This document shows, piece after piece, positions 56,258-64,000 of a stretch of 64,000 nucleotides of DNA (within the stretch, counting starts at the first letter, position 1; the number at the start of each line of letters is the position of its first letter). The notes under the pieces were generated by a model. The model was not told the DNA's origin and did no database searches. It was given only the letters and a program-made list of their open reading frames with translations. Made by a program: the position numbers and the translations under genes. Source of the DNA: Methylotenera mobilis 13 (GTDB lineage Bacteria; Pseudomonadota; Gammaproteobacteria; Burkholderiales; Methylophilaceae). Location: contig NZ_KB913035.1 of the NCBI RefSeq assembly GCF_000384255.1, positions 2,681,093 to 2,745,092 of the forward strand, written 5' to 3'.

Positions 56258-56307
56258 AGCTAACACTTATACGGCTAACACTTAGCGGTTAACACTTAGC
56301 GGTTAAC
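56258..56307. repeat. 14-15-bp tandem repeat, about 3.5 copies
   Basis: Units of the form GGTTAACACTTAGC in direct succession, the first one degenerate (AGCTAACACTTATAC). It covers the stop codon of the alpha-ribazole phosphatase gene: the last codons (VNR, stop) are one repeat unit read on the minus strand. Confidence 0.85.
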
Positions 56308-56862
56308 AAAGTGGATTCTAGGGACAGGATCACTCAATGTGATCTGCGTGACACTTGCATGATCAATCACCAATCTAAACAAACCCTTTAACGGCATATT
56401 CAGTGCATCAGCCAACATCGCACGAATCACACCGCCATGCGTGACCACCGCGACATTTTTTCCACGTAAGCGATCACTCACTTCCTCTGTGAATGTTTTA
56501 GTTCGGTTGTATAACTGGGTAAAACTTTCACCATTAGGTGGTGACAAATGTGCATAGTCATGCGCCCAAGTATCAAATACTTCGCGCGGTATGCTATCCC
56601 AAGGCTGCATTTCCCAATCACCAAAATGCAACTCTTTTAGTCGGTCATCAACCTGCATCTCACCTAAGTTAAGCGCGCGTGCTAACTTAGTACAGCGTTG
56701 CAATGGGCTTGCAAATACCGCATCAAACTGAATACCATCCAACTTTGATAGTAAGGCGCTGCACTCTGCCTCAAAATTGGCAGAAACATCCACATCACTC
56801 TGCCCATAACAAACCCCTGATGGAATATTAAGGGATGTATGCCGAATCAGATGCAGATTCAT
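56296..56862 (-). CDS. cobC: Alpha-ribazole phosphatase / phosphoglycerate-mutase family
   Basis: Removes the phosphate of alpha-ribazole phosphate in lower-loop assembly. 188 residues from the ATG at 56862, which overlaps the cobS stop (ATGA). Catalytic LIRHTSL near 4 (the usual RHG is RHT), FASPLQRCTKLA near 50, ELHFGDWEMQPW near 76, VVTHGGVIRAML near 141. The 3' end lies in a tandem repeat. Confidence 0.9.
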   Translation of the reverse strand: MNLHLIRHTSLNIPSGVCYGQSDVDVSANFEAECSALLSKLDGIQFDAVFASPLQRCTKLARALNLGEMQVDDRLKELHFGDWEMQPWDSIPREVFDTWAHDYAHLSPPNGESFTQLYNRTKTFTEEVSDRLRGKNVAVVTHGGVIRAMLADALNMPLKGLFRLVIDHASVTQITLSDPVPRIHFVNR

Positions 56863-57665
56863 ATTTGCTGAACCCAAACGAGCAAGCCCAAATAAAATGC
56901 TAACTCGGTCATTTGTTGCATTGCACCTAAACAATCACCCGTATAGCCGCCAAGCCAAAGTTTGATTTTATTGCGCCACCAAATCCAAGCAAGTACAACT
57001 GGCGTTAAACAACATGCCGCCAACCACAGCCAGTCATTCACATTCAGCATCACAGGAGAAAAGTTAAAATAAAGTAACGGAATAGGCAGCGTGCCAAACA
57101 ACACCGCAACGAGCAAATCTCTAGCCTGTACTTTAGTAGCAAGCGGCTTAGCTTTACCATCGTCTTTTACATAATTTAAATCCGCCATCACAAACAATGC
57201 GCACAAACGGCTAAGCGAGTGCCCCACCACTAAAATAAATGGTAAAAAGTAGGCAGGCAAGGCATTGAGCACTTGGTACTTTGCAAACAACATAAAAAAC
57301 AGAGCAATCGCACCGTAAGTACCAAGACGCGAGTCTTGCATAATCGCCACGATTCGCTCTTTATCCCAACCGCCACCTAATCCATCCGCGCTATCTGCCA
57401 GCCCATCCTCATGAAACCCACCAGTGATATAAATCGTCATCGCCATACTAATCAACACAGCAATGCTATGTGGCAACACTTTGCTAGCTAATACAAAAGC
57501 ACCCGCACCAATCATGCCGACAAAAATCCCCACTAACGGGAAATATTTAGCCGACCGATTCAAATCATCAGGATGAAAGTCGCTAAACACAGGGACTGGG
57601 ATACGCGTAAAAAAGCCAACCGCTAACAACATATAGCGTCGCTCGTTACGCAAGAAATTAAACAT
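56859..57665 (-). CDS. cobS: Adenosylcobinamide-GDP ribazoletransferase CobS
   Basis: Membrane-embedded cobalamin synthase that joins adenosylcobinamide-GDP and alpha-ribazole. 268 residues, six or so transmembrane segments. FFTRIPVP near 18, YITGGFHEDGLADSADGLGGGWDKERIVAIMQDSRLGTYGAI near 80 are diagnostic. Confidence 0.95.
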   Translation of the reverse strand: MFNFLRNERRYMLLAVGFFTRIPVPVFSDFHPDDLNRSAKYFPLVGIFVGMIGAGAFVLASKVLPHSIAVLISMAMTIYITGGFHEDGLADSADGLGGGWDKERIVAIMQDSRLGTYGAIALFFMLFAKYQVLNALPAYFLPFILVVGHSLSRLCALFVMADLNYVKDDGKAKPLATKVQARDLLVAVLFGTLPIPLLYFNFSPVMLNVNDWLWLAACCLTPVVLAWIWWRNKIKLWLGGYTGDCLGAMQQMTELAFYLGLLVWVQQI

Positions 57666-57694
57666 GGAGTGTCCTCATCACTGGGCGACCTTAA

Positions 57695-58768
57695 TCACGG
57701 AGTATCTTTAGTGCTCACACCAGCACTTTCAAACGAGGCCATTTCATTGATAAAATTAACCGCAGCCTGCACCAATGGGTAGGCCAAGGCCGCGCCTGTT
57801 CCCTCTCCTAGACGCAAACCAATATCCAGCAAAGGGGTTGCTTCAAGATGCGCCAACAAACGACGATGCCCAGCCTCGCCAGAACAATGCGTAAATACAC
57901 AATATTGCAAAATATTAGGTTGCAATTGAGAAGCCACTAACAATGCCGATGTTGCAATAAAGCCATCAATCAATAGCACCGAGTGTTGCTCAGCCGCACC
58001 TAACATCGCCCCTGCCATCATCGCAATTTCATAACCGCCAAACGTTGCAAGTACGTCCAGTACGCTTTCACCTCGCATATGATGAAAATCGATAGCCTGC
58101 CTAAGAACAGACAGCTTTTGCGCTAAGCCAGCATCGTCCAACCCAGTTCCGCGGCCTACACACTCATCAATAGGGATTCCACACAACACACTCATTAAAC
58201 AACTAGCCGATGATGTATTACCAATGCCCATCTCGCCAAAACCGAATACATTGCATCCAGCCAGTGCCTCCTGCCTTGCCAAAGAAGTGCCTGTCGCAAG
58301 TGCCTGCTGACATTGTGCAGCAGTCATTGCAGGCGCCTGCAAGAAATTAGCAGTACCAGCCCCCACTTTGGCGTGAATTAAATCAGTGCTTGCATCAAAA
58401 TCATAATTAACGCCAGCATCAATCACCCGCAACTGCATATTGTTCTGCCGCGCAAATACGTTAATCGCAGCACCACCCTGCAAAAAATTAAGCACCATCT
58501 GCGCAGTCACCGCTTGTGGATAAGGGCTAACACCTGAGTTCACTATCCCATGATCACCCGCAAACACCAACAAAGTTGGGTTAGACAATTGCGGCGCCAA
58601 CGTTTGCTGAATCAACCCAAGCTGTAATGCAATCGCTTCTAACTGCCCTAAAGCACCCAATGGCTTGGTCTTATGATTTATTTTATCAACTAGCGCAGCC
58701 TTGAATGACTGATCTAATGACTGGAGATTTGGCAACCCGATATTTGGTAAATTTGTGTTTAAATTCAT
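57695..58768 (-). CDS. cobT: Nicotinate-nucleotide-dimethylbenzimidazole phosphoribosyltransferase
   Basis: Activates DMB (the BluB product) to alpha-ribazole phosphate. 357 residues from the ATG at 58768; the frame continues to 58843 but the earlier part is not family-like. Motifs: [26 protein letters not shown] near 67, [16 protein letters not shown] near 176, catalytic Glu in [16 protein letters not shown] near 325. It heads the minus-strand cobT-cobS-cobC operon. Confidence 0.94.
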   Translation of the reverse strand: MNLNTNLPNIGLPNLQSLDQSFKAALVDKINHKTKPLGALGQLEAIALQLGLIQQTLAPQLSNPTLLVFAGDHGIVNSGVSPYPQAVTAQMVLNFLQGGAAINVFARQNNMQLRVIDAGVNYDFDASTDLIHAKVGAGTANFLQAPAMTAAQCQQALATGTSLARQEALAGCNVFGFGEMGIGNTSSASCLMSVLCGIPIDECVGRGTGLDDAGLAQKLSVLRQAIDFHHMRGESVLDVLATFGGYEIAMMAGAMLGAAEQHSVLLIDGFIATSALLVASQLQPNILQYCVFTHCSGEAGHRRLLAHLEATPLLDIGLRLGEGTGAALAYPLVQAAVNFINEMASFESAGVSTKDTP

Positions 58769-58886
58769 GGAGAAAGATTTTACATGAGAGCAACCGAGAT
58801 AACACCACAACTCTATACAAACTTTCAGATTAAAATCAGACAAACTTCCGCATTAAAAATAAATATGCATAAATTGAAAATATTTT

Positions 58887-58915
58887 TTGTCAGTTCATTA
58901 TTTAGTTGCTATAAT
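58887..58915 (+). promoter_or_regulatory. Sigma70 promoter of the tRNA-Phe gene
   Basis: TTGTCA (58887-58892), 17-bp spacer, TATAAT (58910-58915), followed by GCGCGG, a GC-rich discriminator typical of stable RNA genes. Downstream the leader contains the inverted repeat CTTGCAAAC/GTTTGCAAG. Confidence 0.88.
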
Positions 58916-58963
58916 GCGCGGCTTGCAAACATTAAACCGAAGTTTGCAAGTAGTAGTAAGGAA

Positions 58964-59039
58964 GGCCGGGTAGCTCAGTCGGTAGAGCAGCGGATTGAAA
59001 ATCCGCGTGTCGCCAGTTCGATTCTGGCCCCGGCCACCA
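58964..59039 (+). tRNA. tRNA-Phe (GAA)
   Basis: 76 nt including encoded CCA. Acceptor stem GGCCGGG/CCCGGCC, D-arm GCTCAGTCGGTAGAGC, anticodon loop ATTGAAAAT with anticodon GAA, T-arm GTTCGATTC. Its 3' end abuts an integrase gene, so it is the probable attachment site of the element that follows. Confidence 0.97.
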
Positions 59040-59047
59040 GAATTTAT

Positions 59048-59073
59048 AAGGGTTTAGCTTAGGCTAAGCCCTT
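59048..59073. terminator. Terminator of tRNA-Phe shared with the integrase 3' end
   Basis: AAGGGTTTAGC (59048-59058) pairs with GCTAAGCCCTT (59063-59073), with one mismatch, and a T-run follows on the plus strand. The right arm also encodes the last codons of the integrase read on the minus strand. Confidence 0.8.
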
Positions 59074-60129
59074 TTTTATTTGGTGAACGTGACTAAAACG
59101 TGACAATTCAATCACGTTATCTTCTGAAGCCAAAAAATCAATCCGACTCGCTGCATTTGCCAAATGCTCAGTAGCAAACTTAGCGTATCGATCAACCATT
59201 GACCGCGTTTTCCAACCCCCTAGTTCTTTCAGTTCATCACAACTGGTGCCAGCCTGACGATGCCAAGATGCCCAAGTGTGACGCAAGTCATGAAACCTAA
59301 AGTCTTCTAATTCTGCTTTCTTTAACGCTGTAATCCAAGCTGAGTTCGTAATGTTGTAACGAATCGGCTCACCGTTATAGGTAAAACAAAACTTCGAATG
59401 CTTTCCGACTTGCTCCTGAAGAACATTAACAGCACTTCTATTTAATGGAACCCCTCTCGGTGTACCGTTCTTAGTTTGATTTAACCAAGCAGTGTGTCTA
59501 CTTAAATCCACCCTACTCCATTCCAAACCAAGAATTTCCCGAGCACGGCATCCCGTCGCTAAAGCAAATTTGACCACAGCCGCCAAATGATCAGGACAAA
59601 CAGCAATTAGCTTATCCGCCTCATCCCTAGTCAACCATCGATCACGCTCTACCTCACCCGACAACAAACGAATTTTGGGGATATGATCTATCCATTGCCA
59701 TTCATCACGAGCCATACGCAATAAACCGCGTAATGTCGCTAAGTAACGATTCACGGTTGCAGCTTTATTCCCCTTTTTAGATTCGCCTTGAATGACCGAC
59801 CAAACCACGTCACCGTTAATCTGGTTTAACATCAAGTCGCCCAAATAAGGATGCAAATTACAACAAATCCGCTTTACGTCACGATAGCTTCTGAGCGTTG
59901 CTTTAATTTCGAGATACCGAACAACGGCTTCTTTCCAAGAGCGATGGGGCTTAATCCCAAAATTCACTTCCTTATACGAATCCAGCTTTAATTTAGCTAA
60001 ATACGCTTCGGCTTGCGCTCGGTCTTCAGTCCCAGAACTCTGGCGTACTCTTTTGCCGTTTGAGAGTGTTGCATTGATCCACCAATAGGGCGAATCACCT
60101 CTCTTGTAGACTCCGGTTTCACGGGCCAT
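59059..60129 (-). CDS. Tyrosine integrase of the tRNA-Phe element
   Basis: 356-residue site-specific recombinase. Arg in ATGCRAREILGLEW near 194, Lys in NQTKNGTPRGVPL near 219, HDLRHTWASWHRQ near 277, GGWKT near 304, nucleophile Tyr in VDRYAKF near 312. Residues ~60-150 form the core-binding domain. The C-terminus ends 20 bases from tRNA-Phe, the standard layout for integration at the tRNA 3' end. Confidence 0.94.
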   Translation of the reverse strand: MARETGVYKRGDSPYWWINATLSNGKRVRQSSGTEDRAQAEAYLAKLKLDSYKEVNFGIKPHRSWKEAVVRYLEIKATLRSYRDVKRICCNLHPYLGDLMLNQINGDVVWSVIQGESKKGNKAATVNRYLATLRGLLRMARDEWQWIDHIPKIRLLSGEVERDRWLTRDEADKLIAVCPDHLAAVVKFALATGCRAREILGLEWSRVDLSRHTAWLNQTKNGTPRGVPLNRSAVNVLQEQVGKHSKFCFTYNGEPIRYNITNSAWITALKKAELEDFRFHDLRHTWASWHRQAGTSCDELKELGGWKTRSMVDRYAKFATEHLANAASRIDFLASEDNVIELSRFSHVHQIKKGLA

Positions 60130-60335
60130 ATAAACTCCTCTCCGGCCCGCCCTCGCTGCTTATATTCCTCCAACCAAAGATCCAAGTCAACTTTGTCATA
60201 TACCAGACGGCGACCAAACTTCACCGCTGGAATATCAAGTTCACTCAGGAGCGTGACACCTATCCCTAGGTAACACGCAGCTTCTTCTTTAGAAAGACAA
60301 CGGACAGCAGGCAAGGGCAGATCGTTATCTTTCAT
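59997..60335 (-). CDS. Excisionase/AlpA-like helix-turn-helix protein
   Basis: 112 residues. LSKEEAACYLGIGVTLLSELDIPAVKFGRRLVYDKVDLDLWLEEYKQR is a MerR-like helix-turn-helix of the excisionase/AlpA (HTH_17) type. The C-terminal 44 residues overlap the integrase start by 133 bases in another frame. Likely a directionality or regulatory factor for the integrase. Confidence 0.78.
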   Translation of the reverse strand: MKDNDLPLPAVRCLSKEEAACYLGIGVTLLSELDIPAVKFGRRLVYDKVDLDLWLEEYKQRGRAGEEFIWPVKPESTREVIRPIGGSMQHSQTAKEYARVLGLKTERKPKRI

Positions 60336-60337
60336 TG

Positions 60338-61660
60338 TTATTCACCGTTAGAGGCTTTGTTATAGGCTTCACGCATAGCGCGTACTTCTTCATCGATATA
60401 GGCTTCGTTGATCTCAGCGTTAATATCAATCGTATTAAAGGCTTTGGCTTTTATGCTGACCTTTTCTTTGATGAGTGCTTCAAAGGTCGTGCCTTTATTC
60501 ATCGATTGGTTATTAATGTGATGCCCTAAGTCTTCAAAGAAGGGGTGAATCGCTAACTCATAGTCGGTGTAACCTTCAGCAGCCATCCATGTGGTTAATG
60601 CACTAAAAGCACGATCTAAGGCAGCTTCTTTATTGGGTGCGCGTGTGGTGTTAAAACGGGGTTGTAATGCACCTCCGTTGGTTTCCCAATCTAGCGAAGA
60701 GAGGGCAGCCCATAAAGAATGGATAGGCCAGCGTGAGCGTGTTTGATCAATATGATTAGGAATAGACAGCTTTAACCATTCTGTTGTGGCGTATGACCAT
60801 AAGCCGTTAAGGTTGGCTAATACTTCAGTGAGTTTAGACAGGTTCTTTTGTACTAGAAATTGACGCTTAAATTCAAACTCTAAACGCCAGATCGGTTCAC
60901 CTTGTTGCCAGTTAGCTTGTTCCCATAACGGGAGTAAATAAAACTTCTTACTTTTATCAATCTCGAATAACTTGTCATAAAGACGACCAGCAATGACGCC
61001 ACCTAAACCAATCGCCCAGCCAGTGAAGTGACCATCGATAGAATAAGCATTGATAGACTCTGCATGAGTGACCCATGCTTCACGATGCCATGACTCCATA
61101 TCTTGATGTGAAACAAAATCGACAAACATATCAACACGACTCACGTTTGCGGTTGATTCTAACGCGCCTAGCTGTGACAGTATCGTGGATAGACGGTGTT
61201 CTGCATCTTTTGGGGATAAATGGGTTAGATATTCACTAGAAAGCTTTACATAGGCCATTGGCACAGCTTTATTCGGGCGTGATAACTGAATACGAAAGGC
61301 GTTATCTTCCAGTACATAACTAAACATGGAAGTGCCTTTGTCTTTGACCTCAAATAGATGATCACCTAGTTTGAGTTGTGCTTTGGCTTGCTCTTGAGGA
61401 TTGTCGGACTGTGCTTGCTTCTTTAACTGGATCAGTTGCTCATGAACTTCTGGGTGTAAATTACCTTGATAAGACAGATATAAACTATCTATACCCCATC
61501 TTAAAAACTTAACTTCACCGTGATTAATGCTGTTATTAGTAGCTGTGTTACTAGGCACCGCTACTGCATCACGGTCTCCGTCCTCCACGCTGACGCGTGT
61601 GCGGGCGGGATCCCGTGATGCAGTTTGGTTGTGTTGTGTATCTGGCTTTGTCATATCCAT
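60338..61660 (-). CDS. Replication-initiation-like protein (Rep_trans/phage Rep type)
   Basis: 440 residues. WGIDSLYLSYQGNL near 53, SRVDMFVDFV near 163, GRLYDKLFEIDKSKK near 215 and WRLEFEFKRQFL near 248 are features of rolling-circle initiators of the Rep_trans / MobT type, which nick an origin or oriT. This supports an integrative mobilisable element or satellite. Start at ATG 61660 with AAGGA upstream; ATG 61654 is an alternative. The catalytic Tyr cannot be assigned by eye. Confidence 0.65.
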   Translation of the reverse strand: MDMTKPDTQHNQTASRDPARTRVSVEDGDRDAVAVPSNTATNNSINHGEVKFLRWGIDSLYLSYQGNLHPEVHEQLIQLKKQAQSDNPQEQAKAQLKLGDHLFEVKDKGTSMFSYVLEDNAFRIQLSRPNKAVPMAYVKLSSEYLTHLSPKDAEHRLSTILSQLGALESTANVSRVDMFVDFVSHQDMESWHREAWVTHAESINAYSIDGHFTGWAIGLGGVIAGRLYDKLFEIDKSKKFYLLPLWEQANWQQGEPIWRLEFEFKRQFLVQKNLSKLTEVLANLNGLWSYATTEWLKLSIPNHIDQTRSRWPIHSLWAALSSLDWETNGGALQPRFNTTRAPNKEAALDRAFSALTTWMAAEGYTDYELAIHPFFEDLGHHINNQSMNKGTTFEALIKEKVSIKAKAFNTIDINAEINEAYIDEEVRAMREAYNKASNGE

Positions 61661-61709
61661 TCCTTAGGAATTTACCAGCGTCCCGTTTTGGTTACTGGAA
61701 TGGATATCT
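61655..61709. repeat. Inverted repeat upstream of the Rep-like gene
   Basis: CATATCCATTCC near 61653-61664 and GGAATGGATAT near 61699-61709 form an inverted pair around a GC-rich centre; the inner ATTCCTTAGGAAT is also palindromic. It covers the Rep start codon and could be an operator or an origin. Confidence 0.5.
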
Positions 61710-61754
61710 ATTATTTACATCTAAAAATTTAACTCCATGCAGTGAAATCTAATT

Positions 61755-62666
61755 TCAGTGCATTGACACGCCGCCTGTCTTTTGATATCTGCGATATTGA
61801 GCAAGACGCTTTGTAACTGCGTTTGTATCAACTATGCTGTGCTGCCAACGATCCAGTTTAGCTGCATCACAAAGATCAAGAATCTCTTCATGCGAAAAAT
61901 CATCTAACCAAGACATTACATCCAACATAGCAAAGACGACGTATAGCCCAGGAAGCTTTATCTGACTGATTAAATTTGGTCTAGCTTGATACCTAGCAAG
62001 CTCTTTAATAAACTCTTTTTCACCTTCTAGCTTAGCTCGCTTAATGCGCTCTACAAAATAGGGGTGATGATCTATAAGGTTTCTATCAACCTTAATAGCT
62101 TTAAATAAAGACTCGTCATCACCTTGTATTGCTTTTGGGACTAACGAAACCATACTTTCACCATTTGTCATGACCGAAAATAGATTATGTATTGATAAAA
62201 AAATATGCATGAGAAGATATTGTGCTCTTTGAACTTCTGCCTTCTTACGTTCATTATCCATTGACTCAAAAGCAGTTCTTGCAGCATCGATTTCTTCTTG
62301 ACTCTCAGGCCACTCAGGTAATAACTTATCAAAATAGTCTAGAGGTTCATCTAGAATCTCTTGGATAATACTTTCACATTCTTTTTGTTGCTCTTCTACA
62401 GGAATAGTAGCTAACTCAGAATTCCATTCCTTTAGCCCATCTTTGCCCATTAAAAAAAGCATTAGGCATGTATCAATTGTCTTTTGGTCTCTATACAAGG
62501 TGACATATTGATTGATATTGAGATTGTTTTTAGCTTGAATCAATTTATCGGGCAAAATTAACCAACCATGTGCATCAGCCTTAAACTCCATAAAGAAATC
62601 AACATACTCAGGGGCTTGCCTAGTAATTATCTTGATTACTTGAGATTTTGAAGGGCGGATTTTCAT
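61755..62666 (-). CDS. Hypothetical protein of the tRNA-Phe element
   Basis: 303 residues, not recognised. Starts MKIRPSKSQVIKIITRQAPEY; acidic central region (EEQQKECESIIQEILDEPLDYFDKLLPEWPESQEEIDAARTAFES); helical throughout, without signal peptide or clear enzyme motif. Divergent from the KAP NTPase gene with 122 bases between starts, so the two may be one divergently transcribed cargo module. Confidence 0.65.
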   Translation of the reverse strand: MKIRPSKSQVIKIITRQAPEYVDFFMEFKADAHGWLILPDKLIQAKNNLNINQYVTLYRDQKTIDTCLMLFLMGKDGLKEWNSELATIPVEEQQKECESIIQEILDEPLDYFDKLLPEWPESQEEIDAARTAFESMDNERKKAEVQRAQYLLMHIFLSIHNLFSVMTNGESMVSLVPKAIQGDDESLFKAIKVDRNLIDHHPYFVERIKRAKLEGEKEFIKELARYQARPNLISQIKLPGLYVVFAMLDVMSWLDDFSHEEILDLCDAAKLDRWQHSIVDTNAVTKRLAQYRRYQKTGGVSMH

Positions 62667-62788
62667 ATTATTTTAAATAAAAGCTCACAAGTGATGTTTA
62701 CCATTTCAAAGTATAGTTATAAAAACATTTATACAAAAATAAAATCTAAGTCACAACAAACAACCAACCATAAATAAGACTCATAACT

Positions 62789-64000
62789 ATGAACAAAGAT
62801 AAAAATACCTGGAATGACGATAAGTTAGATAGACAAAAAGAAGCTGAATTCATAATCTCATATTTAACAGCTATATATAATGAAAGCTTGGAAGACATCT
62901 CTAGTAAATCATTTGTTCTTAGTTTGGACGCCCCATGGGGATACGGTAAATCTTACTTTCTAAAAAAACTAAAAGAAGATTTAGAAGATAAAGATCACCC
63001 GGTGTTGTATTTTGACGCTTGGGAAAATGATTATTCAAAAGATCCATTATTAGGTTTCATTTCAGAGATCGAGCAAACTTTAAATACCTACAAATCTAAA
63101 ATTCCCCAAGGGGATAAAATAGTTGAAAGCTTTCTAAAACAAGGCAAAAGGATTTTAGCTACAGCTACTGGAATTGGAGTAAACATTTTAGCTAAAAAGC
63201 TAACGGGGTATGGGCTTGAATCAATTAAAGAGCAATTTAGTGCTAGCTCAAATGATGCTTTAACTGAGGCGAAAGATAGTATAGACAAAAAATCAGAAGA
63301 GTTTGTTAGTGAGATTATCCAAAAATCTTTAGATGATCATAAAGAATTTAAAACTCTTGTAAGCGAATTAAAACTTACTCTTGAAAAAATAACATCCTCA
63401 CTTCACGATAACGCAAATTACTCTTTGCCAATGTTCATTCTTGTTGATGAGCTAGATCGGTGTCGACCCACATATGCAATTGAGCTACTTGAAGTTATTA
63501 AGCATATTTTTAATGCAAAAGGTATTTTCTTTATATTAGCAACAAATAAAGAACAGTTAGCGCATTCAATAAAAGCTATTTACGGTGATTCATTTGATTC
63601 ATACAATTATTTAAAGAGATTTTTTAATCAAGAATATACATTTAGCATTCCTAGCAAGACAAAATATGTTGCTGAACTATTTAGTAAATACCGTATAAAT
63701 AAAGAGAACTTATTCATTCCAATTGACGGAAAAATCAATAATACTGAGCATATAGAGCAGTTCTTATTCGAAAAGCTTTCAAGCGCTTTTGAGCTTGGAT
63801 TAAGAGATATGGAGCAAATATGTATACAGTTAAAATCAATAATGTTGACATATAAACATAACATTCACTATGTCTATTTACTTTACATATTGATGATCGG
63901 ATTTAAAAACCAAAATAGCGATCAGATAGATTTAAATGAATTTAATAAACTCATTGTTATATGCCAATCGCGGATAGACCATTGGCATCATGAACCTCGC
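62789..64000 (+). CDS. KAP family P-loop NTPase (3' end outside window)
   Basis: 404 codons are open from the ATG at 62789 to the window end. Walker A is APWGYGKS (residues 48-55), preceded by FVLSLD; PVLYFDAWENDYSKDPLLGF follows near 71; Walker B is FILVDELDRCRP (216-227); TNKEQLAHSIKAIYG near 258. These are KAP hallmarks. Bacterial KAP proteins often have two or four membrane helices inserted between Walker A and B; here residues ~115-145 (KRILATATGIGVNILAKKLTG) are only weakly hydrophobic. KAP NTPases are frequent in anti-phage loci. Confidence 0.88.
   Translation, partial: MNKDKNTWNDDKLDRQKEAEFIISYLTAIYNESLEDISSKSFVLSLDAPWGYGKSYFLKKLKEDLEDKDHPVLYFDAWENDYSKDPLLGFISEIEQTLNTYKSKIPQGDKIVESFLKQGKRILATATGIGVNILAKKLTGYGLESIKEQFSASSNDALTEAKDSIDKKSEEFVSEIIQKSLDDHKEFKTLVSELKLTLEKITSSLHDNANYSLPMFILVDELDRCRPTYAIELLEVIKHIFNAKGIFFILATNKEQLAHSIKAIYGDSFDSYNYLKRFFNQEYTFSIPSKTKYVAELFSKYRINKENLFIPIDGKINNTEHIEQFLFEKLSSAFELGLRDMEQICIQLKSIMLTYKHNIHYVYLLYILMIGFKNQNSDQIDLNEFNKLIVICQSRIDHWHHEPR

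Noticed and set aside
1-64000. CRISPR arrays
   Set aside because: No regularly spaced direct repeats with unique spacers were seen; the only tandem array is the 14-bp repeat at 56258-56307.

Overview
The window looks like a chromosomal segment of a methylotrophic betaproteobacterium, probably Methylophilaceae (Methylotenera-like). This is inferred from low-to-moderate GC, an mlaFEDCB operon, ResB/CcsB system II cytochrome c maturation with cytochrome c4, a PqqA precursor peptide, PQQ-type beta-propeller proteins and a B12-riboswitch-led cobalamin block. No 16S gene is present, so the assignment rests on gene content.

Layout. 1-5.0 kb: ABC-2 exporter and the Mla lipid transport operon (minus strand). 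5.1-15.5 kb: a pseudopilin, an orphan membrane histidine kinase, ccsB/resB, cytochrome c4, engB, trmB, a MidA-like methyltransferase and a FolM-like reductase. 15.5-34.5 kb: the tRNA 2-thiocytidine synthetase gene ttcA, split in its PP-loop codons by an ~18.06-kb island. The island has imperfect terminal inverted repeats, three overlapping tyrosine-recombinase-type genes plus a small fourth gene (Tn554 / Gamma-Mobile-Trio-like architecture) at its left end, and diverse cargo: a second complete ttcA, a chimeric Mrr/HsdR nuclease-helicase, pseudopilins, an orphan pqqA, a SnoaL-like protein, an AraC regulator beside a sorbosone-dehydrogenase-like double propeller, and an EmrE-type transporter. 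34.6-43.6 kb: housekeeping genes (topA, phoU, rpiA, ilvA, EVE, DUF2237), 6S RNA, zapA and a ZapB-like gene. 43.7-58.8 kb: cobalamin riboswitch, btuB, a BtuM-like transporter and late B12 assembly genes (cobO, cobB, bluB, BtuF-like, cobU, cobQ, cbiB, cobD, cobC, cobS, cobT). This block is interrupted at 51.4-52.8 kb by a solitary integron-type cassette with an attC site and flanking repeats. 58.9-64 kb: tRNA-Phe followed by a second integrated element (integrase, HTH, Rep-like protein, an unknown protein and a KAP P-loop NTPase cut by the window edge).

The most notable system is the ttcA island. It disrupts a conserved housekeeping gene at the codons for the PP-loop Lys-Asp and brings an intact, diverged ttcA. 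In that copy the Lys codon lying in the presumed crossover core is replaced by Ala, so it no longer carries the target sequence. Removing the island at the flanking AAAGA direct repeat would rebuild a 301-codon host ttcA in frame. This suggests an element that pays for its insertion with a target-immune replacement gene.
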